Made by a program: the position numbers and the translations under genes
In this document: positions 24,694 through 36,839 of the stretch, piece after piece
How the letters are laid out: the number at the start of each line of letters is the position of its first letter
Position numbering within the stretch: the stretch's first letter is position 1
Source: Daucus carota subsp. sativus
Taxonomy: Eukaryota > Streptophyta > Magnoliopsida > Apiales > Apiaceae
Direction of reading: 5' to 3'
Assembly: GCF_001625215.2 (NCBI RefSeq)
Contig: NC_030382.2
Coordinates: 49,627,364 to 49,691,363, forward strand
DNA: 64,000 nt
The notes under the pieces: generated by a model
What the model was told of the DNA's origin: nothing
What the model saw: only the letters and a program-made list of their open reading frames with translations
Database searches by the model: none

Positions 24694-26595
24694 TCAGCAA
24701 ACTGCAGTTAATTCATTACTTAATATGAGATTAGGTTTATTCTTTCTTGATGATATCCAGCTATGAGCAGGTTGCTTCTTTACTCCTCTATCATACATGA
24801 GCTTTCGCAATTCTGCTGCATCATCCCAATACCCGCCAGTTGCCATAACATTTGAGATAAGTACATAGGTTGCATCATCGTAGGGGCAAAGCTCTATAAG
24901 CTTTGTCGCATTACGTATAGCAATTTCCTTGTTTCCATAAATCTGACAAGCACTTAGCAAAGTTTTATAGACTGTGGGTCCAGGTTTTACTGACATGCTA
25001 ATTATAAAGGATTCTGCTTCATGAATATAACCAGCTCTTGCATACAGATTGACAATGCAAGCATAATGCTCTAGTTTAGGTGGCTCGAGGGAATCATCAT
25101 TTCTCATCATATCAAAATACTCAAGTCCCTTGTCCAGCAATCCTTCATAGCTACAGGCAGTGAGCACTGCAAGAAATGATGTTAGATCAGGTTTGACAAT
25201 GGTTCTTCTCATTTGTTCAAACAATCCAACAGCTTTACTACCATATCCATTATAAGCACAACCAGCAAGTAGTGAATTCCATGAAACTAAATCATGTTCT
25301 TCAATTGACAAGAAAACCTTTTCTGCATCAACAATTTTGCCACATTTTGCATACATGGAAACAAGTGCATTCTGCACGCACAAATTTGAGGTATGCCCAC
25401 ACTTGAAAACTATACCATGGGTTTGCCTCCCCTCCTCAAGTGCAGCTATAAGTCCCATAGCTTTTAGAATACCTGACAATGTATAGACATCAATATTGAT
25501 GCCTTCCTGCCTCATTTTGAAATAGCAGTCAAGAGCATCCTCGCCTTTTCCCAATTTAGCAAACCCGGCAATTACTGCATTCCATGATATCTGATCCCAT
25601 ATTTTCAAAGTTGAGCAAATATTAAGAAAGTTCTCAGCATTGCCACTCTCTGAATACAAAGTCATTAGACTAACTGACAGGTAACGATTAGATTCTAAAC
25701 CCTCTCGAATTATGCAACAGTGTACTTGCTTGAAATGATTAAAATCTTCTGGAAATGAAAACGAACTCAACAAACAATTATAAGTCACAAAATTTGCTCT
25801 GACACCCCAGCGTAACATATCTCTAACTAGAATCATTGCTTCATCAGATTGTTGTGTTAGTGAATACCCACCAACTAATGAAGTCCACGTGACAATATTC
25901 CTCTCCACCATCCGATCAAAGATTCTCCTCGAAGCCTCAACATCCAAACATTTCGAGTACATATCAATTAAACTAGTTCCCACAACATCATTCAATTCAA
26001 ATCCGGTTTTCAAACATAACCCATGAACTTGACCCCCAAGCCTCCCATCCTTCAACTGCGCACAACCAACAAGAACAGTCGACAAACTATGTGCAGTTAC
26101 AACTACACCCATATGAAGCATCACAACAAAGATCTCAATAGCCATTTCTGAGATTTGGGCATTCACATACCCAGATATCAAAGAATTCCAAGTAACCACA
26201 TTTCTGCGAGGCATCTCATCAAACAGCTGCTGAGCATGTAAAACATCACCACATTTACCATACATGTCAACAAGAGAAGTAGTTATAAATAAATTTGAAC
26301 TAAAACCCATCTTTATAACAGTACAATGAAGCTGAATACCCAAATCTAATGACCCCAATTTTGCAGATTGAGATACAAACTTGGTGAAAACATAAGGAGT
26401 GTTATCATGTATAAAGTTGGAATCAAAACTAATAGAATGCAGCTTCTTTACAAATGGGTATAGATAAATTTTGTGGAAATCAAAATCTTGATGTGCAGAG
26501 AACATTCGGTATATGTGAGGAGTTATTGCGCGGGAGAGAATGTGATTGGCTGCTTTGGTAGTGTACAAAATGGTGTACCTTAACAGTTGAAGCAT
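24694..26595 (-). CDS. Pentatricopeptide repeat protein, PLS class with E-type end
   Basis: This RNA-binding organelle protein of 633 aa is intronless, as most PPR genes are. PPR units of about 35 residues run from around residue 70, with typical texts such as TSLVDMYGKCGDVLHAQQLF, NVVTWNSLISGYVNA, NALVSMYAKCGKIVDAEKVF and DLVSWNSLLAGCAYNGYGSK. Alternation of unit lengths and the ending (KLMYDRGVKKQPAHSWI) indicate the PLS class with an E motif and no DYW domain. Proteins of this kind usually direct C-to-U editing or processing of one or a few organelle transcripts. The N-terminus is arginine-rich, poor in acidic residues and hydrophobic, which suggests mitochondrial or plastid import. The target RNA cannot be deduced here. 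Confidence 0.92.
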   Translation of the reverse strand: MLQLLRYTILYTTKAANHILSRAITPHIYRMFSAHQDFDFHKIYLYPFVKKLHSISFDSNFIHDNTPYVFTKFVSQSAKLGSLDLGIQLHCTVIKMGFSSNLFITTSLVDMYGKCGDVLHAQQLFDEMPRRNVVTWNSLISGYVNAQISEMAIEIFVVMLHMGVVVTAHSLSTVLVGCAQLKDGRLGGQVHGLCLKTGFELNDVVGTSLIDMYSKCLDVEASRRIFDRMVERNIVTWTSLVGGYSLTQQSDEAMILVRDMLRWGVRANFVTYNCLLSSFSFPEDFNHFKQVHCCIIREGLESNRYLSVSLMTLYSESGNAENFLNICSTLKIWDQISWNAVIAGFAKLGKGEDALDCYFKMRQEGINIDVYTLSGILKAMGLIAALEEGRQTHGIVFKCGHTSNLCVQNALVSMYAKCGKIVDAEKVFLSIEEHDLVSWNSLLAGCAYNGYGSKAVGLFEQMRRTIVKPDLTSFLAVLTACSYEGLLDKGLEYFDMMRNDDSLEPPKLEHYACIVNLYARAGYIHEAESFIISMSVKPGPTVYKTLLSACQIYGNKEIAIRNATKLIELCPYDDATYVLISNVMATGGYWDDAAELRKLMYDRGVKKQPAHSWISSRKNKPNLILSNELTAVC

Positions 26596-27960
26596 CTCAA
26601 AACTCTAGATTTCGTTATTCATGATTGATAAACATGAATAACTATGTTTGTGATTACTTAATTAAGTAAATTATATATTAAATTTTGATGATCGAAAATA
26701 CGATCCCAGTTCGGTAAGAGACAAATACTCGTTTAAATAATCCGTGGTTTTGCGCCTGCTTAGTAATTTGCTTTTTCTCTCTGGATCTTCAATTTGATAT
26801 AGTGTAGAAATCGAAGAATAAAAGCGGGATGATAATTTTAAGTTATATACAATTATAAATTATAGCGTATGCTTTCTGATTTTGGGTATATAATCAATTT
26901 TTCTAAAGAATGATAATAAATTTATTTGTTCAAATATTATTAATTTTTCAAAAAGAGTTATTTAAAGAATTTTGTCCAAGTTACAAAGAAGTGGCTTCCG
27001 TGCATGTTGGTAGGGTTGGTAGGGTATTGTTTTGGTGGACATTCGGAGAAAGAAAAAAAAAATCATGCATGTTTTCTACTTCAGATTTGCTCAACAAGTA
27101 AATGGTTCGACGCTTAATAATTATCAATCGGTTTAAATCAAAATCAAACGTCATTAGTTTGATTTGGCATGATCTTTTACGAAAATCAGTGCGTATTAAT
27201 GGATCTTCACAGATGTTGATTTTATTGAAGGATTTGATAAGGTTTCACGTAGTTTCTAAATTGTTTTGGTGTGGCAACCGTATTCTTGTGGTGAAGTGTC
27301 TACATTCGTATTAACATAATCTACAATGGCATTACATAGGGTGGGGGAAGAAAAGAAATAGGCTCCGTTAGATTGATGACCATTAGTGTATTGACAATTA
27401 TTGCTTTGGGAGCGTGGATAAGACATGGATGAATTACACAAGAAGAAATCAAATTAATTCAAATAAGTGTGCAATGACGTTACTATTCGATTTGATATTT
27501 CCGTTTCAGATCATTATCATCCATCGTCGAGACGTCGACAAACAAAACTATTTACATAAATCTCATGTGAATAATATCATGGGCTAAGATATTATATTAC
27601 TGTTATATCATACACAATTTTATTTGTTGTGCATTAAGTCGGAGATCTTCACGGAAACATGCTCTCTACTTTAAGGGTAGGATAGAGTCATAGTCTGCGT
27701 ACATCTTATCTTTCTCGGACCCTACTCTAAGCGGAATAGAGTGAGTATGTTAGTTTGGTTTGGTTTTGCTCTTCAAATACTCTAAAATAATTAATAATCG
27801 ATTATTTTCATTAACATTTACCCTAGCCCTAGGCTCATTCCATTTCGGGCCCCACTCCCGGGACGCAACTCCACGTGAAAACACAAGCCCCGCCAATTTG
27901 GTGGTCTACTCCGACACTTAAACCCCCCAAACAAAACCTTCTCTCTCTCCTCCAAAAAAT
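26596..27960. promoter_or_regulatory. Divergent spacer between PPR and TOC75 genes, with G-box
   Basis: A CACGTG core lies at 27872-27877, about 85 bp before the TOC75 start codon, in a short GC-richer stretch with CT-rich leader text. The remainder is AT-rich and carries only unrecognised short frames (26910-27314). Confidence 0.45.
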
Positions 27961-30900
27961 ATGGCGACGATGATCACCGGCGGAACCCTAATCCCTGTAG
28001 CACCCATGTTTATTCGCCCCCACCGCAACTCATATTCCACTGCTACTAGAGCCACCTTCCCCACCTCCTCTGCCACCCCTTCTCTCCCCACCATCACTTC
28101 CTCCTCTCTTTCTCGTAAACCCCCCATGCAAAACCCTAATCATAATCCCACTTCCAAATCCTCGCTTCCCATCTTCTCTCTTCCTCTCAACACCCCACTG
28201 GTTATCACTGCCATTACTGTCGGTTCCGGCATTGCCCTTCACTTTCTCGCCGGCGGGAATTTCGGCGGTTTTTTCGGTGGATTTTTCGGCGGCGGTGGAG
28301 GTGGCTCCGGAGGGCCAGGTGGATCCGGGGGAGGGAGTTTTTGGTCTAGGTTTCGGTCTCATTTTCTTGCAAATGCTAAAGAGGATGATGAATCGGAGTC
28401 GGCGGAGTGGGACCCACATGGGTTATCTGGCAATCTGATATTGCCGTTGAATAAGCTTAGTGGGTTTAAGAGGTATAAAGTTAGTGAGGTTGATGTTGTG
28501 GATTGGTTGACTAGTGAGATTGATCACTCGTTTTCTGACGTGGTTTCAATTAGGCCTAATGGTATTTACACCAAAGCTCAGCTTAAGAAAGAGCTTGAGA
28601 ATTTGGCTAGTTGTGGGATGTTTGAGAGAGTTGATATCGAAAGTAGGACTAAGCCGGATGGTACAATCGGGGTTGTCATCAATTTTGTCGAGGCGAGTTG
28701 GGATGCTAAGAATCGGTTTAAGTGTATAAACGTGGGATTAATGCCGCCTACAATGAGTATTGATAAGGATCCAATGCAAATGAGTGATAGGGAGAGAGTG
28801 GAGTTTATGAGGAATCAAGAGAGGGATTATCAGAGGAAAATGGAAATGGCAAGGTCTTGTATGTTGCCTGAGTCTGTACACAAGGAAGTTTTGGATATGT
28901 GTAAGGACGGTTGACTGCCCGGATGTTGGGGAGAATTCGTGATAAGGTTCAGAAGTGGTATCATGATAAGGGGTATGTGTGTGCTCAAGTGTTGAATTTT
29001 GGGCAATTGAATACGAAGGAGCTGGTGTGCGAGGTGGATGAAGGGGATATTACTCAGGTAGTGGTACAGATTCAGGATAAACTTGGGAATTTGTCTGAAG
29101 GAAATACTCAGTATGGAGTTATCAAACGACGAGTGCCCAAACAGGTAATTGATGCATGTCTTGTGATTTGCTGACATCTTTTTTTGCTGGACAAGGTTGG
29201 GTGATTTGGTTGCTAGAGATTTTTTGTGTTTTACTGATGGTATGATTTGTTTTCAGCTTCAACAAGGGGAAGTTTTTAATATAGAAAGTGGAAAGCGGGC
29301 ATTGAATGATATATTCTCTCTCGGTTTGTTTACTAACGCTGAAGTCAATCCACGCCCTGATGAAGAGAATGGTGGGATTGTAGTTGAGATTAAACTTAAC
29401 GAAATGGAACAAAAAACAGCTGACATCACCACAGAATGGAGTATAATTCCTGGACATGGAGGCCGTCCTACTCTGGTATATATCATGGCTAATGATTTTC
29501 ATTTATTACAATGAGTCTAGCTAGCTTGATATGTTTTGTTCAAAATGGGCCTGCTAAGTGCTGTACTTTATCTATGTCTCTACAGGCATCGATTCAGCCA
29601 GGGGGTACTGTTTCTTTTGAGCATCGAAACATAAAAGGATTAAATAGATCTCTTCTTGGTACAATCACAACTAGCAATTTTCTGAATCCTCAGGCAAGTC
29701 TGGCGTAGCTACATAGTATGAGATTATTACAGTTACATTACACTTCCTTGTATCACAATTTCATAACCATATAGAATGGCTTGCTTCTGCAGAATGATCT
29801 TTCATTTAAATTTGAGTATAAACATCCATATCTAGATGGTTTAAATAGTCCCCGTGATCGCACACTCCATACTAGCTGCTTTAACAGCAGGAAATTGAGC
29901 CCTGTATTTACGAGTGGGCCTGGGATGGATGAAGTCCCCCTGGTATATGTTGATCGGGCTGGCATTAAAACTTATATCACAGAGGTAGACTCAACAGACT
30001 CCCAACATGTTTAGACAGTATTAAAGCTGGCTCATCACATTTCTTTTACCTATCTTGCAGAATTTTACTCACCAGAGTAAGTTCAGTTATGGTATAGTGA
30101 TGGAAGAGATAACGACACGAGATGAAAACACCAACATTTGTTCAAATGGGCCAAGTTTGTTTTCAGCTCAAAGATTAGGTGCTGGACCTCCTACAACACT
30201 CAGTGGCACTGGCACCGACCGAATGGCATTTTTACAGGCCAATATCACAAGGGACAACACCAAGATTGTCAATGGAGCAACTGTAGGTGAACGGAATGTA
30301 TTTCAGGTGAACAAATAATTAAAATCTATTCATAAAAGTAAGGTTTCTTAGGAACAGAATTTCAAAATAGAATTGAAGATATCCATCCTCTTGACGACCT
30401 TATAATACCATTGTTAATTATTTTGTACTGCAGCTTGACCAAGGCCTTTTCATTGGAAGCAAGTTCCCATTTTTTAACCGTCACCAATTGACTTACACTA
30501 AATTCCTCCAGCTTAAGGCAGTGGAGGAAGGAGCTGGTAAATCACCACCCCCTGTGCTAGTCCTGCATGGGCATTATGGTGGTTGTGTTGGAGACCTTCC
30601 AAGTTATGATGCATTTACTCTAGGGGGGCCTTATTCAGTTAGAGGTTACAACATGGGAGAGATAGGTGCTGCCAGAAATATCGTTGAGGTACAATTACTA
30701 GATCTTGTAGTCCGATGAGGTCCTTGCTTGTTAGTAACATATTTGAGGCGATGATTTAGTTTATTAATGAATTTTCCTTGCAATTAGTTTCTTAGTACTA
30801 GTACTTTGTATTATGGTTGCTCGCAGGTTGCTGCTGAGCTGCGGGTACCTGTTGGGAACACGCATGTGTATGCGTTTGCAGAGCATGGAAACGATCTGGG

Positions 30901-31066
30901 AAGCTCAAAAGAGGTCAAGGGTAACCCAACTGAGGCTTACAGTCGCATGGGGCAGGGGTCATCATATGGTATTGGCGTGAAGGTTGGTATGGTAAGAACC
31001 GAGTATGCTATTGATCACAACTCTGGGACTGGAGCTGTGTTTCTCAGATTTGGCGACAGATTTTGA
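27961..31066 (+). CDS. TOC75: TOC75, outer chloroplast envelope import channel (one frame break in exon 1)
   Basis: TOC75 is the Omp85-family beta-barrel through which preproteins cross the outer chloroplast membrane. Seven exons (27961-29144, 29257-29475, 29586-29693, 29793-29984, 30061-30306, 30434-30688, 30827-31066) would give about 814 aa, close to the Arabidopsis 818. The N-terminus has a Ser/Thr/Pro-rich transit region and the polyglycine stretch (GGFFGGFFGGGGGGSGG) that holds it in the envelope. POTRA-type text follows (NKLSGFKRYKVSEVDV, GIYTKAQLKKELENLASCGM, QKWYHDKGYVCAQVLNFG), then the barrel (SPPPVLVLHGHYGGCVGDLP, LGGPYSVRGYNMGEIGAARN) and the end FLRFGDRF. The frame breaks at GACGGTTGACTG (28906-28917): TGA 28912-28914 ends the first frame and the family text resumes at TARMLGRIRDKVQ. 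One extra T, or loss of a few codons plus bases, explains it. The intron after 29693 starts with GC. Confidence 0.88.
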
Positions 31067-31495
31067 GATATATCCTAAGTTCCTAGTTTTGGCAGATACT
31101 TTTAAAAACCTTAATTTAGTTTAGATTTGATAAGTGGAGTTTAAAAATTCTTTTTCCTTTGGTGGTGAAAATTGGTTTTTCTGTACATATATTTCTGTTA
31201 CCTGTGAGATCTTTGAGCAAAGCTTCAAGCCTTAAATTAAGATGTATATATAATTTATTATAATAAAAATCCTTTGTTCATGTCCAGTTCAAGTTTGCTC
31301 TTAAAATTAAATTTCCTCCTTTTCTAAAGGCGCAGAGATAGTCAAATAGTTGTCTATGTATATCTAAAAAGACCTGGAAAACAATACATGTAATTTAAAA
31401 GGAGAGGTGATGACTTTTGTTTTGCTCCTCAATATAGACAGCTGAGATCAATATATTAGCTATGTCACTTGCCATTCAGAGGCAACATTTTCCCT
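31067..31495. other. Convergent 3' flanks of TOC75 and the J-protein gene
   Basis: The two genes end tail to tail, 429 bp apart. The sequence is AT-rich with aataaa-like words; no gene is seen. Confidence 0.5.
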
Positions 31496-34400
31496 CTATA
31501 AGCCCAACTCCTTTTTCAACTGAGTCAGGGCAGCTTCAATATCGTCTAAATTATCTTCAATGCTGCTTCCCCTAGCACTTTCCTTTCCAGTTTCTTTTGT
31601 TTCATAAGTTGCACTTGCATTGCCTTTTTTAGGGTTCTCATATTTTGTTTCTTCACTATCTGCATCACTGATGTTTAGTTCTTTCTCCAGGAACTCCACA
31701 AATTCTTCTCCAATATCCTGTAAAGTACAATTTCAAAGGAATTGAGTTCAGTGAATAGAGTTAAAAGGTACACCATACAAGATTATAATATATCCACATG
31801 TGTCTCTCACAATGTAGAAGCCATACATGGAAATGACGTTACCGTTATTAAAGTGCACGTCTCCGTACTACCAAGCGAAAATATATTAAAAAAAGAAGAA
31901 GCAAAAGTATAATAAATTCTCCTTCCCAAAATAACCGCTTTGACTTGCAAAAAAAAGAAGATCGAAAAAATAATGTGGAAGTAAATTTTTTTACATCTCA
32001 AAGCACATGCACAAAGCCGAAGAGACATATTTTGGGACGGAGGGAAATATTTAATTTTTATCCTACGTCTTCTGAATATTGTTTAGTTGTCATCTCCTTT
32101 TTCTTTCTGTAAATTTATATGCAACAAGTAGTGTGAAGTTTCTGATATTTAATTTGACCCCATTAATAAATTTTCAAGTGTAAACGTATTTGATAGATTT
32201 TGCGATTGTTTGTGAACTGTATTTCTGATATTGGCTTTAAAAGCAATTCCTAAAGAACAGTCTACAATCGTATAGCTACTATGACTGGGTAAATTTCTTA
32301 CAGCTAATTCTTCCCATAGGCTCTTCGGCTTTGCTTGTGAACTGGCACTTGCTTCCCAATTCTGAAATTCTTCTTGAAGATCCTTAAAGAAGTCCCCTAA
32401 AAAAGAAAGAAGTTCAAAGACATTTACAGCACATTGAGGAGTAGGTTCACTTGCATGATAAAGAAAATTTCTCAATAAAATTGGAAGGTGACATAATGTA
32501 GCTTAAGCATCCGGGGTTTCTCAAAAGAGTAACAGTCTACCTATTGTTATTTGTACATCCCTCAAAAAATTACCTGCAGTATGAAGTGGTTAGACATAAG
32601 AGAACGAAAATGAAATGTCTAGTGTGTAATTGAGATACGATCAGAAGTATTTGTTACATCCCTCAGCCACACATGTTTAAATTTACAAATCGCATTAGCT
32701 TAGGATATGGGTAGACATCTGAAAGAACAACAAATGTACGAGACAAATACAAATGGCCATCTGAATTTTTTGCCATACGCAACCGCCTAAAGTCTTGAAC
32801 CTACACACAAACACCTTGGTTCACCTCAGGGGGCAAGTAGGAATGTTATTGGTTTTGACCATATTAACCATGTCTGTTACAATTAAAAGCTTGTGAGAAC
32901 ATCCAAAAATTTACAATGTTATTTAACAAGTGGACATACAACATATATCAAAAGAAGTAAATTTGTATCTTCGATTAAGTTACAGTTTGTAATTATATAA
33001 AAATCCAAAAATCCCCCCTCTATCGATGATTCCAACCTCCTGTCTTCCGATAAAGGATTAACGTACATTTATGGGTTAAATTATACAGACAAGTAAATAT
33101 AGTGTCTCAGTGTCTTCTACTAAACACAATAGTGTAGTAGATTAAAGTCGACTGTTTGCATACACACGAAAAAGATGCACATGACAGTAACGTCATATGT
33201 GATAGGCCGGTGGCATAGCTCAAAGATGTCTTGGAGGGTGATCACAGCTGTGTGACACGAGTAGACACGACATAAAATAATTTTATGTACTTCATTACCC
33301 AACACGAAAACGATCCATTATAATTTGTGTATACAAAAAAAGTAAACGATATGTAGTGATTAACACCCTGCTTCATATACAAGTTGTCATGGTGTAGATT
33401 CAACGACGACATTAGTAGTCAGGTTTGGAGTATATATAACCAATTAACAGTAAAGTTTTTTTTTAAAAGTAAAATAAAATCTGATTCTTTTCTAATTAAT
33501 AAGCACCACAAAACTTTCTTTAGGCTGTTACCATTATCGTATTAGCGTAGTGGTCGAACAATTACTAATATTAAGGTGGAAAGAGCTTGAGCGTGGTATA
33601 CAGTCCGACTCAAAAATAAGGTAAAGCAAAATATTGTTGTACCTAATCCATAAAAGTCGTCCTCATCTTTACTGCGCCTGTCTGCTCCAGCTGCAGAATA
33701 GGAGTAGTCAGATGTTTGATTTCCCGAACCATATTTCTTCTGGGAGTCAGATTTTAGCAATGTATTGTATGCGTGCTTTATCCTCATAAATTTCTGCTGA
33801 GCGTTGGCCTGTAGCCAAGATAAATAATAGATTAATAAATCAGAAACAAGCAAAGACAGTTTTAGTCTAAGTCTCTAGCACTCTAAAGGGGGGTTGTGCC
33901 ATACAATACATGCAAGTACGGTATAAATTACACAGTGGTATAAAATCTGCCAACAGGAATCTAAAAAAAATACATAGAAGTTATTGTTGTACAGTTGTAG
34001 GTTGGGGATCAGAAGCCAAGCTAACTGCTTGTTTGGGAACTTGAAATTCATTGGAAATTCTGGACTTGTACGAATGACATGTTTGGTCAACCAAACGTAT
34101 TTGAATTTGATTAAATTCCAAGTTATTCAAATATAAGTATAAATTCGCGAATTTCAAACGACTAACTTAATTTGTGTCATTTGTAATTTCATGTTCCAGA
34201 TACAATCTTAGTTCATTTTTGTTTTTCCTGTTAGAGAACATATACGAGTATAAACTTGAATGACAAAAAACTCGGGAAAGTAAATAATTGAAATCACCTA
34301 ACTTGCACATGAGCGCAGATCGCCTAAATTGTACATAAGCGCAGATCTCAAAACCATGCCCATTATAGCAAATAATAATGCCTGTCAGACATTGAGTATA

Positions 34401-35647
34401 CTTATAAGTTATATCTATTGCATTAGAGAAACAAAATATATTAGAACCTTAAGTAGAGCACATAGAACTAGATGGAATTCGAGCGTGCACTCCATCTTCA
34501 AACATTCTTTACAAAATCTAAATGAATGAAAACTTAAATGGCACAAAAATGCGAGGAAAAAAATGGAATATCACCTAACATTATGAAAGGAACAAATCTG
34601 AGAATCATGCTGAGTATATATACTGGGAAATTTATTTGTGACAGTTATTGATTAAAACAAAATCCAAACCACTGGTTATGAATTTATGATTATGGTTCCA
34701 TCCCATGCGCAGGCCATGAGGCCAGTTGCTATGATTTACACCAAATTATCGCCAAAGTACTTCTGTGACATAATATCATGCAAGTATACACAAGGTAGCA
34801 TGTTGGGGATATTTTCGCCAAAAGACATCTGAAACTTGCTAGTGGAAACATCTAGAATATTGGGGCAAGCATGAATACATTCCGATATAGAAAACTGGAG
34901 ACCATACAACAATGAAAATATCATATGAGATTCAATTTTACCAATTCCTCATTTCGCTTCTACAATAAGTTCATAACAATAAAACAATTTGAAGCTGACA
35001 CACAAATAGTTCTTGATATTAGCTGTAAAGCAATGTGTCTCCATGCCAGCTTAGGCTACAACCGAATTTTTTCGGAACGAGAAGCAGAAATCGGATAATC
35101 AAGCAAGGCTGCAAACTGAAGCTCGAAAATATAGGAACTAGCAACTCTTTAACTAAATCAAGTCTGTACCGACCTAATTACATCAAATCCTAGCAATATA
35201 CCATTTATTAATTAAAAAATAAATTTTCACAAATTGATGAGATTGAGGTATACAATAATATAATAATAATATTAATTTCAAAACTACCTCTTTGTTGACA
35301 TCGGGATGATACTTTAGAGCAAGCTTTCGATAAGCCTTCTTGATTTCAGTCGGAGTTGCAGAAGGAGAGACACCCAACACTTGATAAGGTGATTCTTTGT
35401 AGCTAGATTTCACTTGGGTATTGAAATTGAGTCTATTTCTCTTCTTCTTGTGAGTGAAATAACTAGGTGAGCTTATAAAGATGTTAACTTTGGCTCCATT
35501 TCTAATGCCGCAAATGGGTATTGAAGGGATTTTCTTGTTTGTGAGATAAACAAGGGAGAGATTGACGGGGGATTTGGGAGAGAGAAAGAGGGTGAGAGAG
35601 ATGGGAGTTTTTGGGGTTTTAGAGAGAGAAAATACATGCATGGTCAT
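31496..35647 (-). CDS. Plastid-type J-domain (DnaJ-like) protein
   Basis: This is a J-protein co-chaperone that would stimulate an Hsp70 partner, probably in the chloroplast. Four exons (35288-35647, 33643-33808, 32302-32396, 31496-31717) give 280 aa with matching phases; introns 1 and 2 exceed 1.2 kb. The first 80 or so residues are basic and Ser/Thr-rich, like a transit peptide. The J-domain begins at [20 protein letters not shown] and contains the essential HPD in KYHPDVNKE, split by intron 1 from [20 protein letters not shown]. There is no G/F or zinc-finger region, so it is a class C J-protein. The tail is acidic and ends in a coiled-coil-like stretch, [19 protein letters not shown]. It resembles a group of Arabidopsis plastid J-proteins, but I cannot name the orthologue. 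Confidence 0.85.
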
Positions 35648-36839
35648 GAATTCATTTACATGTATGCGGGCTTAAAACAATTTTGTGGTTATTAAAGCTT
35701 ATAAAATATATAAGTGGATATACTGGAAGTTGTCGAATTTACTGAAATGCCCATATAGCCTGTTTTGAATCTTGAAGTGTTTCGGGAATACTTGGTACCT
35801 GTATGTTGAACTGATGCTGGAACTATTTTGATTCATTAGATTGAGTGCTGCACACCAGGTGCTTACTGGATGCTCATCAGAAACGAACATTATAGAAGGG
35901 TGTTTTTCATACATTCAAAGAATTGTACTAGAGGTTTTGGTTTAGTGACAATTATTAATTTCCTGGTTTTTTGGTCGTGATATTTGGATTAATGACAATT
36001 ATTAGTTTTCTGATTTTTTGGTCGTGATATTTGGATATTTAAGTTTCCGGGCTTTGTGATCGTGATATATATTTGGATATTCAAATCATGGTCTGGAAGA
36101 AATACAGTTACGATGGATTCCATGATCTTTTGATATTCCATGGTCACTACAATGAAAGTATTCAAGTAAGGTTATGCATATAGTTTGTTCATACCAGAAC
36201 ACTACAAATTTAAAAGCAAGGTGACTCCGCAAACATACCAATGGCTCTACTAACCTTGAGAAGACGAATATATGCAGATTTTAATGCTAGGAATGATTGG
36301 TTATCATCAATTCCATGTCAACTACTTAGTAGAATTTGTCTGTGCCAGACAACTACCCAAATGAGAAATTTTAAACAAGATCACCATAAGCACTATACAC
36401 AAATGATACACACTTAAAGGGGGGGAAAGTGAAAACAAAGACAAATAATGAAGCCAGAGCAACAGCATTGTCACTTAAGAAAATTGTCAAAGTACCTATT
36501 ACATAGAGAAATTCAGTTTAACCTAAACAACATTCGACTCTTCACAGGAAAACATTTATACAGTCTCGTTGAGAATACAGACACTGCCTCACATTTTATC
36601 TATTTTACACCATTTTAACTAGTATATGTCAATATATCTCTCCTCTGCATGGGCATCAGCTGTACTCAAACATCCAAGCCTCTGTTTACTAGATTCTGCT
36701 ATGTATATAAACGTTAACAACTACAGAATGTACAGTTTCTAGTACAAGCAACAACTTTATTTGCAATACAACTAACTACATGCGGAAATGAGGTTAGCTC
36801 AAACTACCCTCAGTTAGCTGTACAACATTTATCCCGCTT
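35648..36839. other. Spacer between the J-protein and Pumilio genes
   Basis: This holds the promoter of the J-protein gene and the presumed long 3' UTR of the Pumilio gene, plus the short tandem repeat at 35944-36083. TGTA words occur near 36706-36735, but nothing more can be read from them. Confidence 0.45.
35944..36083. repeat. Tandem repeat, about 48-bp unit, 2.5 copies
   Basis: The words agtgacaattatta, ggttttttggtcgtgatat and ttggat recur in order at 35944, 35992 and, partly, 36040. No function is seen. Confidence 0.7.

Noticed and set aside
28030-28438. Gly/Ser/Arg-rich frames in other frames of TOC75 exon 1
   Set aside because: They arise from the polyglycine coding tract.
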